A stretch of DNA of 64,000 bases, from NCBI GenBank assembly GCA_001899305.1, contig MKWL01000015.1, positions 1 through 64,000 of the forward strand, written 5' to 3'. How positions within the stretch are numbered: position 1 is the first letter of the stretch; the number at the start of each line of letters is the position of its first letter. The notes below the pieces were generated by a model. That model worked only from the letters and a program-made list of their open reading frames with translations, had not been told where the DNA came from and ran no database searches. Shown here piece after piece: positions 18,705-28,405 of this stretch. The stretch comes from Thiobacillus sp. 0-1251. GTDB lineage: Bacteria; Pseudomonadota; Gammaproteobacteria; Burkholderiales; Thiobacillaceae. The position numbers and the translations under genes were made by a program.

Positions 18705-19130
18705 ATGGAACCCGTTGCACAACCCCTAAAGGACTCCGATTCACTACGCACTGAAGTGCGTGTGGAGTCGTATGCCCTGAAACGCTGTGGATGCGGCAGT
18801 CCGACCGACAAATGCCCGGACCTGCCGCGCACGATCGAACCTGCCAAGGTTAATCCCGACAGCACGCTGGTGTTCGACGTACGGCGCGAGGCCGATTACG
18901 CCGCGTCAAACGAGGTCATCCCGGGTGCGCTGTGGAAAAATCCGGACAAGATCGACGCCTGGATCGGCGCCCTGCCGCTCACGCAGGACGTGGTGATCTA
19001 CTGTGTGCGCGGCGGCGCGGTATCGAACAGCGTGGTCGACCGGCTGCAGGCTGCGGGCGTCAAGGCGCGCTTCATCGAGGGCGGCCTCGAGGCATACAAG
19101 GCGGCCGGCGGGAAGATCGTCCGCAAATAA
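18705..19130 (+). CDS. Rhodanese-domain protein
   Basis: A 141-residue protein with one rhodanese domain. The active-site cysteine is in VVIYCVRGGAVSNS, and an earlier CGCGSPTDKCPD segment adds a cysteine cluster near residues 27-36. The FDVRREADYAASNEVIPGA segment is the family's first signature. It probably moves sulfane sulfur, or binds oxyanions, in partnership with the ChrA gene just upstream; both are on the same strand and seven bases apart. No signal peptide. Confidence 0.85.
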   Translation: MEPVAQPLKDSDSLRTEVRVESYALKRCGCGSPTDKCPDLPRTIEPAKVNPDSTLVFDVRREADYAASNEVIPGALWKNPDKIDAWIGALPLTQDVVIYCVRGGAVSNSVVDRLQAAGVKARFIEGGLEAYKAAGGKIVRK

Positions 19131-19151
19131 TCTCCTGCCCGGAGTGAGTAG

Positions 19152-19180
19152 TTGACTAATTTGCTCGGTTATTCTATTGT
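19152..19180 (+). promoter_or_regulatory. Sigma-70 type promoter for the DsrC-family gene
   Basis: TTGACT (19152-19157) and TATTGT (19175-19180) are separated by exactly 17 bases, a near-consensus pair, about 40 bases before the start codon at 19221. It suggests that the DsrC-like gene is transcribed independently of the rhodanese gene. Confidence 0.6.
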
Positions 19181-19220
19181 GCGTCATCGCAATTAATTAA
19201 TTTACTGCAAGGACTGCATC

Positions 19221-19553
19221 ATGGAACGCGAAATCAACGGCAAGATGGTCGAAACCGACCCCGAAGGCTATCTGGTCAACCTGGAAGACTGGTCCGAGGA
19301 ACTGGCGGTCGAGCTGGCCAAGGAAGACAAGCTGGAGTTGGGCGAGAACCACTGGAAGATCATCAACTACATGCGCGATTACTTCGCCCAGAACGGCACT
19401 GCGCCCAACCTGCGCTTCCTGCAGAAGGGCCTGAAGGAAGAATTCGGCGCGGAATGGGGCGAGAAGAAATTCCTGTTCGATCTCTTCCCGTTCGGCCCCG
19501 CCAAGCAGGCTGGTCGCTACGCCGGCACCCCGAAGCCGACCGGCTGCGTGTAA
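19221..19553 (+). CDS. DsrC/TusE-family sulfur-carrier protein lacking CysB
   Basis: A 110-residue DsrC/TusE/DsvC family protein. The family core (NHWKIINYMRDYF, then PNLRFLQKGLKEEFG) and the C-terminal arm ending PKPTGCV are clear. CysA is the penultimate residue. The second arm cysteine of true DsrC, expected at the KQA-C position eleven residues earlier, is glycine here (KQAGRYAG). It can therefore accept persulfide on one cysteine but cannot form the intramolecular disulfide or trisulfide used with DsrAB. A TusE-like or regulatory role is more likely. It has its own promoter and a strong terminator. Confidence 0.9.
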   Translation: MEREINGKMVETDPEGYLVNLEDWSEELAVELAKEDKLELGENHWKIINYMRDYFAQNGTAPNLRFLQKGLKEEFGAEWGEKKFLFDLFPFGPAKQAGRYAGTPKPTGCV

Positions 19554-19570
19554 GTTCTCGTCAGCTCGTC

Positions 19571-19597
19571 AAAAGCCCCGCTCTGCGGGGCTTTTTT
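19571..19597. terminator. Bidirectional rho-independent terminator
   Basis: An 11-bp stem AAAAGCCCCGC / GCGGGGCTTTT with a TCT loop and a run of six Ts on the plus strand; four As on the other side let it serve the converging minus-strand gene. It ends the DsrC-family transcript. Confidence 0.9.
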
Positions 19598-19605
19598 ACG
19601 GCTGC

Positions 19606-19953
19606 TCAGGGATGGCTGCGGAACATGAAGTACACCGCCCCCACCATGCACAGCGCCGCCCACAGGAAATCCCACTTCAGTTCCACTTTCATGTACAGCA
19701 CGGCAAACGGCATGAATACCGCCAGTGCGACCACCTCCTGCATGATCTTCAGCTGCGGCAGGCTCATCACGGTGTAGCCGATGCGATTGGCCGGCACCTG
19801 CAGCAGGTATTCGAACAGGGCGATGCCCCAGCTGGCGAACGCAGCGATCATCCAGGGCTTGTTGTTCATGTCCTTCAAGTGCGCATACCAGGCGAAGGTC
19901 ATGAAGACATTGGAAAAGGTGAGCAGGATCAGGGTTTGCAGGGAGGCGGGCAT
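19606..19953 (-). CDS. DUF486 (DMT-like) small membrane protein
   Basis: A 115-residue membrane protein with four predicted transmembrane helices and the DUF486 pattern: TFSNVFMTFAWYAHLK, then SWGIALFEYLLQVPANRIGY, then LKIMQEVVALAVFMPFA. The family is related to small drug/metabolite transporters and its substrate is unknown. The ATG at 19953, with a purine-rich leader, is preferred; the upstream in-frame extension overlaps the purE promoter region and has no homology. Confidence 0.85.
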   Translation of the reverse strand: MPASLQTLILLTFSNVFMTFAWYAHLKDMNNKPWMIAAFASWGIALFEYLLQVPANRIGYTVMSLPQLKIMQEVVALAVFMPFAVLYMKVELKWDFLWAALCMVGAVYFMFRSHP

Positions 19954-20044
19954 GATCGACGTCCGGAATCGCACGGCACCATTGTAGGGAATCCGTACGT
20001 CGCCAGGCTGGTAAAATGCGGCCTTTCGCATTGCAAGGGTCAGC

Positions 20045-20542
20045 ATGATGAACGCGCCTCAGGTGGGGGTGGTGATGGGGTCTTCCAGCGACTGGGAAGT
20101 CATGAAACATGCAGCGATGCTGCTGAAGCAATTGGGCATCCACTTCGAAGCCAAGGTGGTGTCCGCGCACCGCACACCGGACCTGCTGTTCGAGTATGCC
20201 GCCAGCGCCGAGGCGCGCGGGCTCAAGGCAATCATCGCCGGGGCGGGCGGAGCGGCCCATCTGCCCGGCATGATCGCGTCCAAGACCATCGTGCCGGTGC
20301 TGGGCGTGCCGGTGCCGTCGAAATACCTCAAGGGGATGGATTCGTTGCTGTCCATCGTGCAGATGCCGAAAGGCATTCCGGTCGCCACCTTCGCCATTGG
20401 CGAGGCGGGCGCGGCCAACGCGGCGCTGTTTGCCGCCTCGCTGATCGCCCGTTACGACGACGGCCTGGCAGCCAAGCTGAATGAATTCCGCCGCAGCCAA
20501 TCGGACATGGTGATGACGATGGACCTGCCCGATGTCGAGTAA
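20045..20542 (+). CDS. purE: N5-carboxyaminoimidazole ribonucleotide mutase PurE
   Basis: A 165-residue class I PurE that moves the carboxylate of N5-CAIR to C4 to give CAIR in purine synthesis. The GSSSDWEVM loop, the SAHRTPD motif and the [12 protein letters not shown] segment are intact. It overlaps purK by 11 bases, as is usual for this pair, which implies translational coupling. Confidence 0.96.
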   Translation: MMNAPQVGVVMGSSSDWEVMKHAAMLLKQLGIHFEAKVVSAHRTPDLLFEYAASAEARGLKAIIAGAGGAAHLPGMIASKTIVPVLGVPVPSKYLKGMDSLLSIVQMPKGIPVATFAIGEAGAANAALFAASLIARYDDGLAAKLNEFRRSQSDMVMTMDLPDVE

Positions 20543-21665
20543 ACCGCCCATCCTCCCCGGCGCGACACTGGGCATCCTCGGTGGCGGCCAGCTCGGTCGC
20601 ATGTTCACCATCGCCGCGCGCACCATGGGCTACAGGGTCATGGTGCTCGACCCCGATGCTGCCAGCCCCGCTGGACAGATGGCTGATACACATCTACAGG
20701 CGGACTATGCCGACCATGAGGCGTTGAAGCGGCTTGGCGAAGCCTGCGCCGCCGTCACCACTGAATTCGAGAATGTCCCCGCCGCGAGCCTGATCGAACT
20801 GGCGAATCATTGTCGGGTATCGCCCGGCGCCGCCGCCGTCGCCATCGTGCAGGACCGCAGCCACGAGAAATCCTGGCTCGCCCAGAACGGCTTCGCCACC
20901 GCGCCGTTCGCGCTGGTCTACAGCGAGGGGGACCTCGATGCTGGTATGGCCGACGTGGGGACGCCCGCACTGCTCAAGGTCGCGCGCTTCGGCTACGACG
21001 GCAAGGGCCAGGCCCGCGTCAACACGCGCGAGGAAGCGCGCGCCGCGTTCCGCGAATTCGACGGCCAGCCCTGCGTGCTGGAAGGCTTCGTCAAGTTGGA
21101 ATGCGAGGTGTCGGTGGTACTCGCCCGCAGCGATGCCGGCGAATGTGCACTGTTCCCGGTAGCCGAAAACCGCCACGAGAACGGCATTCTCGACGTCTCC
21201 ATCGTCCCCGCCCGCGTGCCGCAGAGTCTGGCGCATCAGGCGTGCGAGATGGCGCGCGACGTGGCCAACAAGCTCGGCTACGTCGGCGTGATGGCGGTCG
21301 AGTTCTTTGTCGCCGACGGCCGCCTGATGGTCAACGAAATCGCGCCGCGTCCGCACAATTCCGGCCACTACACCCTCGACGCCTGCGTCACCGACCAGTT
21401 CGAGCAGCAGGTGCGCGCGCTATGCGGCCTGCCGCTGGGCGACACCCGCCTACTGTCGCCGGTGGCGATGGTCAACATCCTCGGCGACCGCTGGCAGAAC
21501 GGCGGACCGCACTGGAACACGCTGTTGGCACACCCGAACATCAAGCTGCACCTGTACGGCAAGCAGACCGCACGGCCGGGCCGCAAGATGGGACATTTCA
21601 ACGTGCTGGATGCCGATCCGGACGCCGCGCTGCGGTTGGCCGAACAGCTGCGCCATGCGCTTTAG
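20532..21665 (+). CDS. purK: 5-(carboxyamino)imidazole ribonucleotide synthase PurK
   Basis: A 377-residue ATP-grasp ligase that makes N5-CAIR from AIR, bicarbonate and ATP. The [13 protein letters not shown] start, the [15 protein letters not shown]-binding segment and the [13 protein letters not shown] metal site are present. It follows purE with an 11-base overlap and in turn overlaps the next gene by 11 bases, so the three form one operon. Confidence 0.96.
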   Translation: MSSKPPILPGATLGILGGGQLGRMFTIAARTMGYRVMVLDPDAASPAGQMADTHLQADYADHEALKRLGEACAAVTTEFENVPAASLIELANHCRVSPGAAAVAIVQDRSHEKSWLAQNGFATAPFALVYSEGDLDAGMADVGTPALLKVARFGYDGKGQARVNTREEARAAFREFDGQPCVLEGFVKLECEVSVVLARSDAGECALFPVAENRHENGILDVSIVPARVPQSLAHQACEMARDVANKLGYVGVMAVEFFVADGRLMVNEIAPRPHNSGHYTLDACVTDQFEQQVRALCGLPLGDTRLLSPVAMVNILGDRWQNGGPHWNTLLAHPNIKLHLYGKQTARPGRKMGHFNVLDADPDAALRLAEQLRHAL

Positions 21666-22122
21666 CGCATACATAAAGGGCAGCCGCTGTGGCGCGCTCA
21701 CCGATCCTCGTCTTCGCCTGGCACTTGCGCTGCTGCTCGCCAGCGGCGCACCCGCCGTGGAAGCGGCGCAGCCGACCCTGCACATCGGCCCGCACGCCTT
21801 CCAGGTCGAAATCGCGGATACGCCGCGCGAGCGCGCACAGGGTCTGACGGGGCGTTCCTATCTGCCTGCCGATAACGGCATGCTGTTCGTATTCGAGCGA
21901 CCAGGACGTTATTGCTTCTGGATGCGCGACACGCCGATGCCGCTGTCGATCGCCTTCATCGACGCGACGGGCCGCATCGCCAGCCTCGCCGACATGCAAC
22001 CGCGCACCGAGACCCGGCACTGCCCGAGCGTCGACGTGCGCTATGCGCTGGAAGTGTGGCAGGGCGAATTCCAGAAGCGCGGGATCACGCCGCGCATGCG
22101 GGTGGACGGCTTGCCGAAGTAG
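21655..22122 (+). CDS. DUF192 family exported protein
   Basis: A 155-residue protein with an N-terminal signal or anchor segment (LRLALALLLASGAPAVEAA) and a DUF192 domain containing RAQGLTGRSYLP, GMLFVF and YCFWMRDTPMPLSIAF. The family is a small beta-barrel of unknown function, usually periplasmic. The ATG at 21655 overlaps the purK end. Confidence 0.85.
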   Translation: MRFSAYIKGSRCGALTDPRLRLALALLLASGAPAVEAAQPTLHIGPHAFQVEIADTPRERAQGLTGRSYLPADNGMLFVFERPGRYCFWMRDTPMPLSIAFIDATGRIASLADMQPRTETRHCPSVDVRYALEVWQGEFQKRGITPRMRVDGLPK

Positions 22123-22127
22123 GCTTC

Positions 22128-23156
22128 TTAGGGTGCGATCGACCGCACCCGAAGCTCCATCTCGCGGCCCGCGTCGTCGCTGCGGAGCACGCGCACCGGC
22201 AGGTAGTGGCGATCGATCGCCAGCCAGGCCTCGAAACGGCCGTCGTCATCGGCCACCCGCGCAATATGCAGCGTACGTAACGTACCCAGCGCAGTATCCA
22301 GCCTATCCTCGCCGCGCACTTCGTAGGTGTAGTCACGCAACTTCTTGCCGTTGAACACCTGATAAGTCAGTCGTTGTCCGTCCGGCGGCGGCGCCGTCAG
22401 CGCAAACTGGAAGAACAGGCTCAAGACATCCTGTACGTCGCCCTGATAGGCGAAGTGGCGCGGCTCGCTTTTCTCCGGCATCAGCGTGAGCTGGCCCTGC
22501 GTGGAATCGAAACGCGCATTGCTGTATTTGTCGCCGCGTTGATCCCAGAACTCCTCTGGTTGCAAACCGTGCGGCGTGATACGGCCGCGGCTGGTCTGCA
22601 CGAAGCGTCCCCGGTAGAACAGACCGGTCAGGCCGGTCGCCCCCACCACGCTGGTCAGTGTGTAGTGCGTCCCGTCGTTCACCCACACCAGGGTCTGCTC
22701 GCCCGATGCCAGCCCGTAGCGCACCTCGAACCGCAGGTCGATGCGCGGCGGTAAGGGGTTCAGAGGAACAGGGGGCGCAACTACAGGTTCGACAGGTGGC
22801 GGAGCCGGGGCCGTGGGTTGCGCAGTGAATGCTGGCGCGGTATCGGCAACGACGGAAGCGGCGGGCGCTTCAGGTGCGGCCGCCTCGGCTGGCGGTTCGG
22901 GTGAGGGCGCTACGAGAAGCGGCGACGGTGCAGCCGGCCGGGGGGCTGCTGGTTTTTGCGCAGGCCGGGGGGGAGGGGAAGGCGAAACGGCTGCCGCGAC
23001 CGGCGCAGGGGCCGGAATCAGTTCCACCTCGATCGGCGCCGGCTCGGGAGGTACAGACTCGTGCGGAAGTCGCCATTCCAGGCCGCCCAACAAGCCACCA
23101 TGCAACAACAGCGAGATGGCCAGCGCCCACCACCACAGGCGAACGCGGCGCCCCAC
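22128..23156 (-). CDS. DUF3108 protein with proline-rich TonB-like N terminus
   Basis: About 342 residues. A membrane anchor (LWWWALAISLLLHGGLLGGL) is followed by a ~110-residue Pro/Ala-rich stretch that looks like a TonB-type periplasm-spanning arm, and then a C-terminal DUF3108 domain (LRFEVRYGLASGEQTLVW, FQFALTAPPPDGQRLTYQVF). The GTG at 23156 is chosen because an AAAGG site lies ~10 bases upstream and the frame further upstream is buried in the preceding gene. The tandem with a second DUF3108 gene, five bases away, is common in betaproteobacteria. Function is unknown, perhaps in the envelope. Confidence 0.75.
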   Translation of the reverse strand: MGRRVRLWWWALAISLLLHGGLLGGLEWRLPHESVPPEPAPIEVELIPAPAPVAAAVSPSPPPRPAQKPAAPRPAAPSPLLVAPSPEPPAEAAAPEAPAASVVADTAPAFTAQPTAPAPPPVEPVVAPPVPLNPLPPRIDLRFEVRYGLASGEQTLVWVNDGTHYTLTSVVGATGLTGLFYRGRFVQTSRGRITPHGLQPEEFWDQRGDKYSNARFDSTQGQLTLMPEKSEPRHFAYQGDVQDVLSLFFQFALTAPPPDGQRLTYQVFNGKKLRDYTYEVRGEDRLDTALGTLRTLHIARVADDDGRFEAWLAIDRHYLPVRVLRSDDAGREMELRVRSIAP

Positions 23157-23161
23157 CCGCT

Positions 23162-23866
23162 TCAGCCTTTGACGCTGGCGCGTACCAGGCGCTGTTCGAT
23201 CGTGACGCCGTCTTCGCTGACGCGGATTTGCACCGGCAGGTTGTTGCGTGCCGGTGCAACCCACACGGTGATGGCCTTGTCGTCCGGTTGCTGCGTAATG
23301 CGCTGGTATTGCTGGGTTGCCAGCGCGCCCAGCGGTGTCTGGATGGCGCCACCATCGCTGCGCACATAATGGTAGTCGTTGAGCTTGCGCCCGCTCGCTA
23401 CCTGCAGGTTGAAATCGGTGGGCAGGCTGCGGGAGAACATGAACTGGTACAACTGCGACAGCTGGTCCTGGGCGCCGTCCCGCAGCCCATCCACCCGCCG
23501 AGACTCACCCTTGTATTGAAAGACGATGCTGTGCTGCTTCCAGTCGAAGCGGGCAATCGCCAGCTTGGCGGGCGCATCGCTGCGGGCGTGCTGGAACTGC
23601 ATGGGGCGCAGGCCCTGGCGTGTCACCACCCCCGCGCTTTCAAGGTGGATATTGCCCGGCCACAACATTTTCAGCGGTCCGCTCGCGTGCGTTTCGCTGC
23701 TCAACACATAGCGGGTGCCGTTGCGGGTGAAGGTATCGGTCACTTGGCCGAGCTTGATGCCGTTGCGGTAGAGGTCGTACACCACGTTCATCTGGGACGG
23801 GCCTGCCGCCTGGGCAGATCCCGCAACCAGCGCGGCGGCGAGCAGAATGATCTTGAGCATGGTCAC
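23162..23866 (-). CDS. DUF3108 family exported protein
   Basis: About 234 residues with a cleavable signal peptide (MLKIILLAAALVAGSAQA) and one DUF3108 domain (MNVVYDLYRNGIKLGQVTDTF; only the pattern is noted). The start is GTG at 23866, which overlaps the purN stop as GTGA, or the ATG two codons later. It sits between purN and a larger DUF3108 paralogue and is probably cotranscribed with both. Confidence 0.82.
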   Translation of the reverse strand: MTMLKIILLAAALVAGSAQAAGPSQMNVVYDLYRNGIKLGQVTDTFTRNGTRYVLSSETHASGPLKMLWPGNIHLESAGVVTRQGLRPMQFQHARSDAPAKLAIARFDWKQHSIVFQYKGESRRVDGLRDGAQDQLSQLYQFMFSRSLPTDFNLQVASGRKLNDYHYVRSDGGAIQTPLGALATQQYQRITQQPDDKAITVWVAPARNNLPVQIRVSEDGVTIEQRLVRASVKG

Positions 23867-24495
23867 GTTCCGGGTGATAACACAGACTGTGACGCCAAAT
23901 CGTCCTTCAAGTTTATGTGGCCATGCACATTGATCAGCCGGCCTTCGGCAAACCAGCGGATGGCCTGGGGATAGATGCGATGCTCCTGCGCCAGCACCCG
24001 CGCCGCGAGCGTGTCCGGCGTGTCGTCCGCGCGCACCGGCACGGCCGCCTGGATGACGATGGGGCCATGATCCAGGTCGGCGGTGACGAAATGCACCGTG
24101 CAGCCGTGGATTTTCACGCCTTCGGCGAGCGCGCGCTCGTGCGTCTTCAGGCCCGGGAACATGGGCAGCAGCGAGGGATGGATGTTCAGCAGGCGGCCTT
24201 CGAAACGCGCGATGAAGGCCGGGCTGAGGATCCGCATGTAGCCGGCCAGCACCACCAGGTCAGGGCGATGGCGCTCGATTTCATCGGCCAGCAAGGCGTC
24301 GAAGGCCGCGCGGTCCGGGTACTGCGTATGATCGAGCGCGACGGTGGGGATGCCTTGCGAACGGGCATATGCCAGCCCTGCCGCCTGCGGCCGGTTGCTG
24401 ATGACGGCCGCGATGTCGATCGGTAGCTGCGCCTCGATCATTGCCTGAAAATTGCTGCCACGCCCGGACAGCAGCACGACGACGCGGCAGGTCAC
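23863..24495 (-). CDS. purN: Phosphoribosylglycinamide formyltransferase PurN
   Basis: A 210-residue GAR transformylase that adds a formyl group from 10-formyl-THF. The [15 protein letters not shown] start, the [10 protein letters not shown] segment, [20 protein letters not shown] and the [17 protein letters not shown] motif hold the substrate and catalytic residues. The start is GTG at 24495, overlapping the purM stop as GTGA; this gives the family's normal length. Confidence 0.95.
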   Translation of the reverse strand: MTCRVVVLLSGRGSNFQAMIEAQLPIDIAAVISNRPQAAGLAYARSQGIPTVALDHTQYPDRAAFDALLADEIERHRPDLVVLAGYMRILSPAFIARFEGRLLNIHPSLLPMFPGLKTHERALAEGVKIHGCTVHFVTADLDHGPIVIQAAVPVRADDTPDTLAARVLAQEHRIYPQAIRWFAEGRLINVHGHINLKDDLASQSVLSPGT

Positions 24496-25520
24496 AGATA
24501 AATGACCTGCTCGGCGCCATCCGGACGCGCGACGATTTCGCCGATCTGCCACACGGTTTCGCCGCTGGCCTGCAAATGCGCCATCGCAGGGGCTGCATCC
24601 GATGCGGCAACGACCACACACATGCCAATACCGCAGTTGAAGGTGCGCAGCATTTCGGCCGGCTCGACGTTACCGGCCTGCTGCAGCCAGTCGAACAGCG
24701 GGGGCCGCGTCCAACTTGACTGATCCAGCTTTGCCGCCACCCCCTCGGGCAGACAGCGCGGCAGGTTGCCGGTGATACCACCGCCGGTGATGTGGGCCAT
24801 GCCCTTGACGTCGAGCTTCGCCATCAGCGCCAACAACGGCTTGACGTAGATCCGGGTCGGCGCCATCACTGCATCGGCAAAAGGGCAGCCATGGAAGTCC
24901 GATTTCAACCCGATGTGGCTGATGTCGATCAGCTTGCGGATCAGCGAGTAGCCGTTGGAATGCGCGCCGCTGGACGCGAGTCCCAGGACGACGTCGCCCG
25001 GCGCGATGGACTGGCCGCCGATCACTTTCGATTTCTCGACCACGCCGACGGCGAAACCGGCGAGGTCGTATTCGCCTTCGGCGTACATGCCGGGCATCTC
25101 GGCCGTCTCGCCGCCGATCAGCGCGCAGCCGGCCTGCTCGCATCCTGTGGCGATGCCGGCGATCACGGCCTCGGCGGTGTCGAGTGTGAGCTTGCCGGTG
25201 GCGAAGTAGTCGAGGAAGAACAGCGGCTCGGCACCCTGCACCAGGATGTCATTGACGCTCATCGCGACGAGGTCGATGCCGACGGTATCGTGGCGGTTGA
25301 GCTCGAACGCCAACTTGAGTTTGGTGCCGACGCCATCGGTGCCGGACACCAGCACCGGCTCCTGGTATTTCTTGGAAATCTCGATCAGTGCGCCAAAACC
25401 GCCGATGCCGGCCAGCACTTCGGGACGCATGGTGCGCTTGGCCAATGGCTTGATGCGCTCGACCAGTGCATCGCCGGCGTCAATATCGACGCCGGCATCT
25501 TTATAGGAAATGGAAGACAC
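24492..25520 (-). CDS. purM: Phosphoribosylformylglycinamidine cyclo-ligase PurM
   Basis: A 342-residue AIR synthetase. The [20 protein letters not shown] start and the [30 protein letters not shown] and [17 protein letters not shown] motifs are intact. The GTG start at 25520 has a GGAG site 10 bases upstream; the longer open frame adds only non-homologous residues. It is divergent from the AI-2E permease across 40 bases and coupled to purN. Confidence 0.95.
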   Translation of the reverse strand: MSSISYKDAGVDIDAGDALVERIKPLAKRTMRPEVLAGIGGFGALIEISKKYQEPVLVSGTDGVGTKLKLAFELNRHDTVGIDLVAMSVNDILVQGAEPLFFLDYFATGKLTLDTAEAVIAGIATGCEQAGCALIGGETAEMPGMYAEGEYDLAGFAVGVVEKSKVIGGQSIAPGDVVLGLASSGAHSNGYSLIRKLIDISHIGLKSDFHGCPFADAVMAPTRIYVKPLLALMAKLDVKGMAHITGGGITGNLPRCLPEGVAAKLDQSSWTRPPLFDWLQQAGNVEPAEMLRTFNCGIGMCVVVAASDAAPAMAHLQASGETVWQIGEIVARPDGAEQVIYL

Positions 25521-25560
25521 GCCCGGCTCCAGAATCAAAAAGTGCGCTATTTTACCGCCT

Positions 25561-27558
25561 ATGCACACGATCCGACGCCCAGGCTTCCCCGGCAACACTC
25601 CCTGGCTTGCCTTCGCGGTACTGCTCGTCGCGGGCGGACTGGTCTATCTGTTGGGACCCATCCTGACGCCGTTCCTTGCAGGCGCCTTGCTGGCCTACAT
25701 CTTCGACCCCCTGGTCGACCGGCTGGAAACACGCGGACTGTCGCGCACGGCCGGTACGGTGGTCGTCATCGTGCTGGCAGGGCTAGCGGTGTCGGCCCTG
25801 TTGCTGGTGGCACTACCGCTGTTCCAGGGACAGTTCGCCGAATTGAGCCAGCGCGTGCCAGCGGCCCTCGACCTGCTGCGGACCCGCTTCCTGCCCTGGC
25901 TGCAACAGACTTTCGGCATCGGCATCGACTTCAACCTGGCTGCGTTGAAGACCTGGCTCACCGAGAAGGCCACCCAGAACGGCACTGCCTGGCTACCCTC
26001 CCTGCAAACCGGCGCACTAGCCATCGTCGGTGTGCTGGCCAATCTGTTGCTGATCCCGGTCGTGATGTTCTATCTCCTGCGGGACTGGGACGTGATGGTG
26101 GCACGGATCGCGACCCTGGCGCCGCGTCGCTGGCTGGGGACCGTCACCCGCATTGCCCGCGACATGGACGCGGTCGTCGGCGAGTTCCTGCGCGGCCAAC
26201 TGGCGGTGATGGCGACCCTGTCGCTGTATTACGCCCTTGCGTTGTGGGCGGCGGGACTGGATTACGCATTGCCGATCGGCATCCTCACCGGCGTGCTGTC
26301 ATTCGTGCCCTTCCTCGGCTTCGGCCTCGGCGTGATCCTGGCGCTGCTGGTGGCCCTGCTGCAATTTACCGACTGGACCGGCGTGGCCTGGGTGGCAGGC
26401 ATCTATCTCGCCGGGCAGGTATTGGAAAGCTATGTCATCACGCCGCGTCTGGTCGGCGAGCGCGTCGGCCTGCACCCGGTGGCGGTCATCTTTGCGTTGG
26501 CGGCATTCGGCCAGTTGTTCGGCTTCGTCGGCGTGCTGCTGGCGGTGCCGCTGGCGGCGATCCTGCTGGTGGCGCTGCGCGAATTGCGCGGCGTATACGA
26601 AGCCAGCGACTTCTATGCCGGCAGCTATAATGCCGGCTCTTTCGATTCCGCTTCCTCCGCCATGTCCGCACCCCTACTCGGCCAGCCCTTACTTGAATCC
26701 CACATCGCGTCGCTACCGCTGGTCCACCGCGGCAAGGTGCGCGACATCTACGCCGTCGGCGACGACAAGCTGCTGATCGTCACCACCGACCGCCTGTCGG
26801 CCTTCGACGTGGTGATGCCGATCCCCATCCCCGGCAAGGGCGGGGTGCTGACCCGGGTGTCCGCCTTCTGGTTCGACAAGCTGAAAGCCATCGTGCCGAG
26901 CCAGGCACTCGACATCGCTCCGGAGTCGGTCGTGGCGGAATCCGAGCGCGATCAGGTCGCCGGGCGCGCCATCGTAGTGAAAAAGTTGAAGGCCTTGCCG
27001 GTCGAAGCGATCGTGCGCGGCTATCTGGCCGGCTCCGGCTGGAAGGAATACCAGGCCAGCCAATCGGTCTGCGGCATTCCGCTCCCCGCCGGACTTGTGC
27101 AGGCCGGTCGCCTGCCGGAACCCATCTTCACGCCCTCGACCAAGGCGGCGCTCGGCGCGCACGACGAGAACATCACGTTTGAGCAGATGGCCACCCTGAT
27201 CGGCCAGGATCTGGCCACCCAGGTGCGCGACGCCAGCCTTGCCCTGTATAAATCTGCCGCAGAGTATGCGCTCACACGCGGGATCATCATCGCCGACACC
27301 AAATTCGAATTCGGGCTGGACGAAGCCGGCAACCTGGTATGGATCGACGAGGCACTGACGCCCGATTCGTCGCGCTTCTGGCCGGCTGACCAATACCGGC
27401 CGGGAAGCAGCCCGCCCAGTTTCGACAAGCAGTTCGTGCGCGACTGGCTGGAAGGCAGCGGCTGGAACAAGCAGGCGCCGGGGCCGGTGCTGCCTGACGA
27501 GATCGTGGCCAAGACCAGCGAGAAATACCGCGAGGTGATGACGCGGCTGCTGGCTTGA
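25561..27558 (+). CDS. AI-2E/PerM-type permease fused in frame to PurC
   Basis: A single uninterrupted frame of 665 codons. Residues ~1-355 form an AI-2E family (PerM-type) permease with eight membrane segments and motifs such as [27 protein letters not shown] and [24 protein letters not shown] (parts only are diagnostic). After EASDFYAGS comes a ~15-residue linker rich in Ser, Ala and Gly, and then a complete SAICAR synthetase. No stop codon separates them. Either this is a true fusion or the permease stop has been lost and purC is still made from its own ATG. The pair is normally two adjacent genes. Confidence 0.7.
   Translation: MHTIRRPGFPGNTPWLAFAVLLVAGGLVYLLGPILTPFLAGALLAYIFDPLVDRLETRGLSRTAGTVVVIVLAGLAVSALLLVALPLFQGQFAELSQRVPAALDLLRTRFLPWLQQTFGIGIDFNLAALKTWLTEKATQNGTAWLPSLQTGALAIVGVLANLLLIPVVMFYLLRDWDVMVARIATLAPRRWLGTVTRIARDMDAVVGEFLRGQLAVMATLSLYYALALWAAGLDYALPIGILTGVLSFVPFLGFGLGVILALLVALLQFTDWTGVAWVAGIYLAGQVLESYVITPRLVGERVGLHPVAVIFALAAFGQLFGFVGVLLAVPLAAILLVALRELRGVYEASDFYAGSYNAGSFDSASSAMSAPLLGQPLLESHIASLPLVHRGKVRDIYAVGDDKLLIVTTDRLSAFDVVMPIPIPGKGGVLTRVSAFWFDKLKAIVPSQALDIAPESVVAESERDQVAGRAIVVKKLKALPVEAIVRGYLAGSGWKEYQASQSVCGIPLPAGLVQAGRLPEPIFTPSTKAALGAHDENITFEQMATLIGQDLATQVRDASLALYKSAAEYALTRGIIIADTKFEFGLDEAGNLVWIDEALTPDSSRFWPADQYRPGSSPPSFDKQFVRDWLEGSGWNKQAPGPVLPDEIVAKTSEKYREVMTRLLA
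26662..27558 (+). CDS. purC: SAICAR synthetase PurC (also C-terminal part of the fused frame)
   Basis: A 298-residue phosphoribosylaminoimidazole-succinocarboxamide synthase if started at ATG 26662. It joins aspartate to CAIR. The [19 protein letters not shown] start, [27 protein letters not shown] and [11 protein letters not shown] motifs are intact, and the length is normal. There is no ribosome-binding site before the ATG (the leader is pyrimidine-rich). A perfect TATAAT at 26626-26631 lies 31 bases upstream but has no good -35 element. Translation may therefore come as part of the longer fused protein. Confidence 0.9.
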   Translation: MSAPLLGQPLLESHIASLPLVHRGKVRDIYAVGDDKLLIVTTDRLSAFDVVMPIPIPGKGGVLTRVSAFWFDKLKAIVPSQALDIAPESVVAESERDQVAGRAIVVKKLKALPVEAIVRGYLAGSGWKEYQASQSVCGIPLPAGLVQAGRLPEPIFTPSTKAALGAHDENITFEQMATLIGQDLATQVRDASLALYKSAAEYALTRGIIIADTKFEFGLDEAGNLVWIDEALTPDSSRFWPADQYRPGSSPPSFDKQFVRDWLEGSGWNKQAPGPVLPDEIVAKTSEKYREVMTRLLA

Positions 27559-27565
27559 ACGCCTG

Positions 27566-28315
27566 CTATTTCAGGGTATCGTTCAGGAACGACGCCACCG
27601 TCTCGACCATTTCTTCCTCGTGGCCCGTGTAAAAATGGTCGGCGTGCGGGATCACCACCTGCTTTGAATGACCGGCCGCCAGGCTGCCTTTGCGCTTCGC
27701 CGCGTCCGTCAGTACCGGCGGCAGGTCGTTGTCGCCATACATATCCAAGACCGGCAGTTTCAGCCCGGCATAGTCATCCTGCTGCAGTCCCAGGCTCGCC
27801 CACGCTTTCACCGCTGCATCAGGCTGGCCGCTGAAATAGGCGCGGCTCATGCGCGAGCCCATGCTGTGGGAAACGATGGCCAATTGCGTGTAGCCTTTCG
27901 CCTTGAGGAAATCGACGGCCTGGGCGATACGCTCGGCGGCCTCCGGGAAGGTCGGGGGATAGGCCGCGCCCTGGGCGTCCGCGGCGAGCACCGGCATCTG
28001 GATCGACAGGGTGGCAAAACCGCGATCGGCCAGTTCGGTGCGCAGCGTGCCGACCATGCCCCAGTCCGGATGGATTCCCATGCCATGGACGACGACGACC
28101 GCCTTGTCGCCTTCGACGGGCGTGAACAAGGCAAGAAACTTGTGATGGCCGCGCGGTGTCTGCAAATAGACCGGATCGCCCACCACCAGTCCGGGCACCA
28201 CCTCGTCCGCCCATTTTTTTTCGCGCGCATAATCGGCTGCCGGCTCGGCAAACGCAACGACCGAGAACAAGGCCACCAAACCGCCCATCAGACCCATCCA
28301 AATGTTTTGCTTCAT
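27566..28315 (-). CDS. DUF3530 / alpha-beta hydrolase-like exported protein
   Basis: A 249-residue protein with a signal peptide (MKQNIWMGLMGGLVALFSVVAFA) and an alpha/beta hydrolase fold. VVVVHGMGIHPDW supplies the oxyanion-hole region, SHSMGSRMS the nucleophile serine, YGDNDLPP the aspartate and PHADHFYTG the histidine. The family is a periplasmic hydrolase-like group of unknown substrate. Convergent with purC (8 bases between stops) and divergent from rpfG. Confidence 0.82.
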   Translation of the reverse strand: MKQNIWMGLMGGLVALFSVVAFAEPAADYAREKKWADEVVPGLVVGDPVYLQTPRGHHKFLALFTPVEGDKAVVVVHGMGIHPDWGMVGTLRTELADRGFATLSIQMPVLAADAQGAAYPPTFPEAAERIAQAVDFLKAKGYTQLAIVSHSMGSRMSRAYFSGQPDAAVKAWASLGLQQDDYAGLKLPVLDMYGDNDLPPVLTDAAKRKGSLAAGHSKQVVIPHADHFYTGHEEEMVETVASFLNDTLK

Positions 28316-28405
28316 CTCGTTACCCCGCAGAGTTAAAGTTAACGCTCCATTTGCCCGATAATTCTACGAATTCGTGGTTTTATCAACCATCCAGGTAAAT
28401 ATAAA

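Noticed and set aside
20045-27558. Purine gene cluster as an unusual metabolic island
   Set aside because: Apart from the in-frame permease-PurC join, the genes and their overlaps are ordinary for betaproteobacteria.
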